Positions 59,983 through 64,000 of a stretch of DNA of 64,000 bases are shown piece after piece (the stretch's first letter is position 1; each line of letters opens with the position of its first letter). Below the pieces are notes generated by a model. It was not told the DNA's origin. It searched no databases and saw only the letters and a list, made by a program, of their open reading frames with translations. The translations under genes were made by a program, and so were the position numbers. Source of the DNA: Sambucus nigra (Eukaryota; Streptophyta; Magnoliopsida; Dipsacales; Adoxaceae); contig OX422207.1 in assembly GCA_949130495.1 (NCBI GenBank), forward strand, positions 833,626,073 to 833,690,072, given 5' to 3'.

Positions 59983-60139
59983 AGTTGTTCGGTATCATTT
60001 CTTTCTTTAATTACTTGTAATCGTACAATGTAATCTTTTGATGATCTAATAAAATACATCTTTGCTTCTCTTCATTGTTGATCCTCTGTCTGCTTTTATT
60101 TAACTACTGCTTTCTCTTCGTTATTAGTTTTTGGCCAGA

Positions 60140-61471
60140 ATGGAATTGATATCTGCTCCTGATACTGAGTTGATGCGACAATGCAATGGATATTATAAAG
60201 CTGGTTATACAGACCTAAGTGTATCAGAGATTGTTGACATTCTTGGTCACGATGCCTCAGAACAAGCAGTTGAGGCTTACCGGTATCTGAAGGATTTACT
60301 TGATAGATCTGTGGCCAACAATGTGGCATACTACGAACTGATCGAGGAACTTCATGGTTCCATAGAGGATCTCCAAGGTCAGCACAATGAATCAATGGCT
60401 TTGTTGCACAAAGATTATGAAAATAGATGCCAATAACTTTCTTCTGAAACAGGCCATAAGAAGATCATTGCTGGATATGATATTAGGGAAAGGACCCTAA
60501 ATGGTGAAGTTGAAGCTTGCAGGCAGATTACCGAGATCCTGGAACAAGAAAATAATAATTTACAGAAAAAATTGGCTCAATATGAATCTGCAGCGTCATC
60601 TTCCGCTGCTCTAGTGCCCGTTACTGATGAAGGTTTCTCTTTCTTAGAGGTCGAAAATGCCAAATTAAGGCAAGAACTGGATGATTTAAGAAGATCTGCT
60701 GTTTCTGGGACTGCTCGTGGACGAGGAAGAGGTTCTCAGGGACGAGGAAGAGCTGCTCAAAATGTTGCCGAGGAGCAAAGTTCTCCAGTCGCTTCTCGGA
60801 GTCGATCAAGAGTTCTTAGTCGCAATGTTGAAGAGGCTCGTACCCAATCTACTTTGGAAACTCAAGCATTCCAATTAAACGTCAAAGATCGAGTTCTATC
60901 AGAAATGTCCAAGAAAAATCTATCCTTGGAGGATCAACTTACTGCAACGAAGTCTGCTCTACATACTAAGGATCTCTTTGCCAAAAACCTTCTCGAACAG
61001 TTGGATAGATTAACCTTTCAATTTCATAAGCAACCCAGGGAATTCTGGATGGCAGGATATAATGAAGCTCTTGTTCACTTGGATGCTCGCATTGAACATG
61101 CCAACAATGAAGGTTATAAGCAAGGGTGGTTGAACGCACTGGGCGTGTTAAAATTAGAGCGAGGGCATTTTTTATGGGATTATCATGCTCCAGGATTACT
61201 AGACTTGCCTGTGCCACCTTTCAAATTGGATATGGCTTGGTTCCCAGCTCGTTCCATTCCTTGTAGCCTAATTTCAAAATACCTCGGTGATTATAGCCTT
61301 CACTCCCAAATCGAAGTATCTCGTCCAGAGCATCTAATGGATACACCTTCAATAATGAATGTCAGAATGCTGAAGGACTTGAACTTTATTAATTCTCCTC
61401 TTTGCTTGGAAGATCCTCCTGCTGGCGAAGAGCCTGTCTCAAAAGCAAAGGGCAAGAAACCAATAGAATAG
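60140..61471 (+). pseudogene. Tat-A antisense gene 2, one nonsense codon
   Basis: ATG at 60140. MELISAPDTELMRQCNGYYK, then helical sequence to a TAA at 60434-60436, after which the same frame stays open to 61471. Contents after the stop: a coiled-coil-like part (EQENNNLQKKLAQYE), an Arg/Gly-rich RNA-binding-like segment (ARGRGRGSQGRGRAAQ), a second helical region, and FWMAGYNEALVHLDARIEHA ... GYKQGWLNALGVLKLERG ... HAPGLLDLPVPP, which resembles the module in exon 3 of gene 1. Ends KAKGKKPIE. No known family recognised. It starts 158 bp after gene 1 and could be a downstream cistron or a separate transcript; the spacing includes a polyadenylation-like signal. Confidence 0.78.
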
Positions 61472-62072
61472 GAATTTTAATGTAATAGTTAGCACATACA
61501 TGTAATATGTAACTTATTTTGAATTTTTAATGAAATACTTCATTTTTGTTTGTAAATCTGTATTGGTATTATCTCGTGTTTATCAAACACTTTACACTTA
61601 TGCATATGTATCTGTTAAAAAGATAACAATAATATTGTTCATTGAGCAACTTAATAAAAAGTTACAAGTATCAAGGTTGTTCAATCACTTAATAATAAAG
61701 TAATGAGTATAAATTGCTCCAACTGTTTCCAACCAACCATGATGGATGAATAATGTTTGTCGACTTTATCCCCAACCAGCCATACTTGGTTCAATTTCAA
61801 ATATTTTCATAAAATGTGTCCGACCAACCCAGGCCAATAATTTGTTCTCGTCGACCAACTACAGTTAGTGGGTTTTTATTCCCGACCAGCTATACTTGGT
61901 ATATTTTGGAATATTTTGTTCTTCAAAGAACTTTTTGTAATAATCTTACCTCCCGACCAACATAAGTTGTAATTTGAGAGTATATTTGTATCTTACCAAC
62001 ACCGTAATTGATCATGCTGGTGTACACCTCCTAACCAAAGGAGTAGTAGTGGTAGTAGTAGTGGTTCTTTCG
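61472..62072 (-). other. Tat-A 3' untranslated region with hairpin motifs
   Basis: No gene. Degenerate copies of CCGACCAACxxxxGTTGGT-like motifs recur (61730-61980), e.g. CCCGACCAGCCATACTTGG and CCCGACCAGCTATACTTGG; the same CCGACCAAC occurs in the LTRs. A short (GTA)n-like run lies near 62043-62063. Confidence 0.7.
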
Positions 62073-62464
62073 AACTTTTTGGCTCGTTGAGCTGTCCACT
62101 AGATATCTTACCAACCGTAGTTGGTCACACTAGTGTCGCCTCCTAACCAGGAGTAATTTTTTGGCTCATACGAGCTTTTTGGCTCTTTCGAGCTGTCCAC
62201 TAGATATCTTACCAACCGTAGTTGGTCACACTAGTGTCGCCTCCTAACCAAAGGAGTATTTTTTGGCTCATACGAGCTTTTTGGCTCTTTCGAGCTGTCC
62301 ACTAGATATCTTACCAACCGTAGTTGGTCACACTAGTGTCGCCTCCTAACCAAAGGAGTATTTTTTGGCTCATACGAGCTTTTTGGCTCTTTCGAGCTGT
62401 CCACTAGATATCTTACCAACCGTAGTTGGTCACACTAGTGTCGCCTCCTAACCAAAGGAGTATT
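62073..62464. repeat. About four copies of a ~102-bp tandem repeat
   Basis: GCTGTCCACTAGATATC recurs at 62091, 62192, 62294 and 62396 (steps 101, 102, 102). Each unit holds the perfect hairpin ACCAAC-CGTA-GTTGGT and the phrase CTCCTAACCAAAGGAG, itself a hairpin. The copies are nearly identical, so the expansion is recent. Tandem repeats in this position of Tat elements are known as seeds of satellites. Confidence 0.95.
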
Positions 62465-62643
62465 TTAATTGTTCTCGCCCTTTTATCAACCGGAATTGAT
62501 CGTGGGTCTGAACTATAGTCTTCTTCTCATTATCAAGCAGCGTAGTGTACAACACTAGTATTCCCCGAAAAACTTTCAACAGAAAGAAAATGGTGAAACA
62601 TCCTCGTTTTATTCATAATGAAGGAAATGCTTTACATTTTACA

Positions 62644-64000
62644 TTACTGATAATACTTGCGCAGGTGTTCAGCATTCCATGCATTCTTAAATTCTTCTCC
62701 CTCTAGAGTTGCTATTCTGTAAGTTCCTGGACGAACAACCTCTGTAACTCGGTAAGGTCCATGCCAGTTTGCTTCGAGTTTATTGTGCTTCTGAATAACC
62801 CGCTTCAGCACATAATCTCCTTCCTTTAGATCGTATTTCTTCACCCTTTTGTTGTAGAACAGAGTTGTTCGTTGTTGATAAGCAGCATTTCTGATGGCTG
62901 CCTCTTCTCTAACTTCCTCGAGCATATCCAAATCCAGTCTTCTCATCAAATCGCTGACTGGGGAATTGAAATTCAGCACTCTATGAGTTGGGAGACCCAA
63001 CTCGGCAGGTATTACAGCCTCACTTCCAAATGCTAACATGTATGGTGATTCTCCAGTTGCTGCTCGGGGAGTTGTTCGGTAAGCCCACAAAACTGACTGT
63101 AGCTCATTAATCCAATTTGCTTTAGCCTCACTTAACCTCTTCTTCAAACCATTTAGTAATGTTCTATTCGTCACCTCAGTCTGTCCATTGCTTTGGGGAT
63201 GTCCTGGTGCTGAATGATACTTCAAAATGTTCGACTGATGACAATAGGCAGCAAATTCTTCATTATCGAATTGTGTTCCATGATCTGTGATGAAAGCATG
63301 GGGGAGACCATATCGACAAATGATGTTCTTCAAAATGAACTGATATACCTTCTCGTACGTCATATCAATTAGTGGTTCAGCTTCCACCCACTTAGTAAAA
63401 TAATCCACTGCAACGACGAGTTACTTGAATCTTCCTCGGGTCGTCGGCAATGGTCCAACCAAATCAATCCCCCACATGGCAAATGGCCAAGGTGAAGTAA
63501 TGGGTGTCAACAATGCTTGTGGAGTTCTTTGGATGGAGGAAAAACGTTGGCACTTGTCACACTTCTTGGCATAGGCTATACAATCAGCCCTCATCGTCGG
63601 CCAGTAATATCCCTGTGTCATTACCCTTTGCAAAAGTGTCCGACCTGCTACATGAGCTCCATAAGATCCTTCATGGATTTCTTCAACCAGTTCCTTGACT
63701 TCTGATGGATGCACACATCTCTGCAAACCTGCCATCATTCCTCGTCTATACAAAACACCATTAGCTAACACATACCGAGCAACTTTATACTTCAATTTCT
63801 TGGCAGCTAGCTTGTCCTCCGGTAATTCTCCTTCTTCAATGTATGCCCTGGTAGGATCCATCCAAGATGGTCCCAAATCAAGGGTAATTATATTTACCAT
63901 CAGATCTTCCTCTATACTCCAATTTTCTAATACTTCAATTGGTATTATCCTTCGTAGCTCGGTGCGCGTAGCTGACGCTAATCGGGCCAATGCGTCTGCT
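62644..64000 (-). pseudogene. pol: Tat-A integrase with one nonsense codon
   Basis: The minus strand from 64000 to 63421 contains ARLASATRTELRRIIPIEVL, the zinc-binding set HEGSYGAHVAGRTLLQRV and KKCDKCQRF (HHCC) and the first Asp in WGIDLVGPLP. At 63423-63421 a TAA replaces what is usually Tyr (FK-Tyr-LVVAVDYFTKW in relatives). The same frame continues open to 62644 with the second Asp in FITDHGTQF, Glu in NGQTEVTNRTLLN and the C-terminal HGPYRVTEVVRPGTYRI. Catalytic residues are intact, so one point change seems to have inactivated it. MDYFTKWVEAEP and NGLKKRL are typical of Tat/Athila. Confidence 0.93.

Larger units (their letters stand above)
56904..64000 (-). mobile_element. Tat-A: Tat-lineage gypsy element, 3' half
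   Basis: On the minus strand: integrase (64000-62644), a 3' region with tandem repeats, two genes in opposite orientation (57889-61471), polypurine tract (57476-57465) and 3' LTR (57464-56904). Extra antisense genes and tandem repeats between pol and 3' LTR are known features of the Tat lineage (Grande, Retand, Ogre relatives). The 5' half is beyond the window. Confidence 0.92.

Overview
This 64 kb window looks like plant nuclear heterochromatin, most likely from a dicot. It is AT-rich, it carries no host gene that I can support, and it is almost entirely LTR retrotransposons nested in each other with a few DNA-transposon remnants. The evidence is Ty1/copia and Ty3/gypsy proteins of plant type (SIRE-like copia, Tekay/Del-like chromovirus, Tat-lineage gypsy), plant-type primer-binding sites (TGGTATCAGAGC), hAT and CACTA remnants, and LTR promoters with plant TATA boxes. 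I cannot name the species.

Layout, left to right. 1-6152: a SIRE-like copia element on the minus strand (Copia-1) with long open gag and pol frames separated by a single in-frame UGA; its 5' LTR is 5209-6152. It sits in the antisense accessory gene of a Tat-type gypsy element (Tat-B, 6153-7815), whose 3' LTR in turn cuts a LINE RNase H domain (7816-8029). 8030-12094: unassigned DNA with a 0.94 kb hAT-like element (10513-11453). 12095-20592: LTRs of gypsy type in both orientations around a CACTA 3' end (to 15647). 20593-25380: remains of a second SIRE-like copia (Copia-3, plus strand). 25526-26995: a gypsy gag remnant split by a hAT MITE. 27942-52203: a third SIRE-like copia (Copia-2, minus strand) with both LTRs and a near-perfect target duplication. 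It contains a complete gypsy chromovirus (G1, 30109-44241, exact 5-bp target duplication ATACC), and G1 itself holds two apparent solo LTRs (35795-38261 and 39798-41046). 52624-56903: further gypsy LTR fragments, a Tat LTR fragment and a 27-bp minisatellite. 56904-64000: the 3' half of a Tat element (Tat-A) on the minus strand, with integrase, a 3' region holding a ~102-bp tandem repeat, two plus-strand (antisense) accessory genes, a polypurine tract and the 3' LTR.

How the parts work together. The elements follow the usual retrotransposon plan (LTR promoter, tRNA primer site, gag, protease/integrase/reverse transcriptase/RNase H, polypurine tract, LTR). Most are dead. Copia-1 and Tat-A are the best preserved: Copia-1 has one stop between gag and pol, and the visible Tat-A integrase has one nonsense codon.

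Most interesting: (1) the Tat antisense gene, with the same first intron in two diverged copies (58393-58485 and 6320-6404), followed by a second antisense gene that seems to share a C-terminal module; (2) arrays of short repeated motifs, mostly self-complementary and spaced about 18-22 bp, in LTRs of several unrelated families, each family with a different core. In two related gypsy LTRs the array appears to occupy the same place with a different core. All alignments were made by eye; no search or computation was run.
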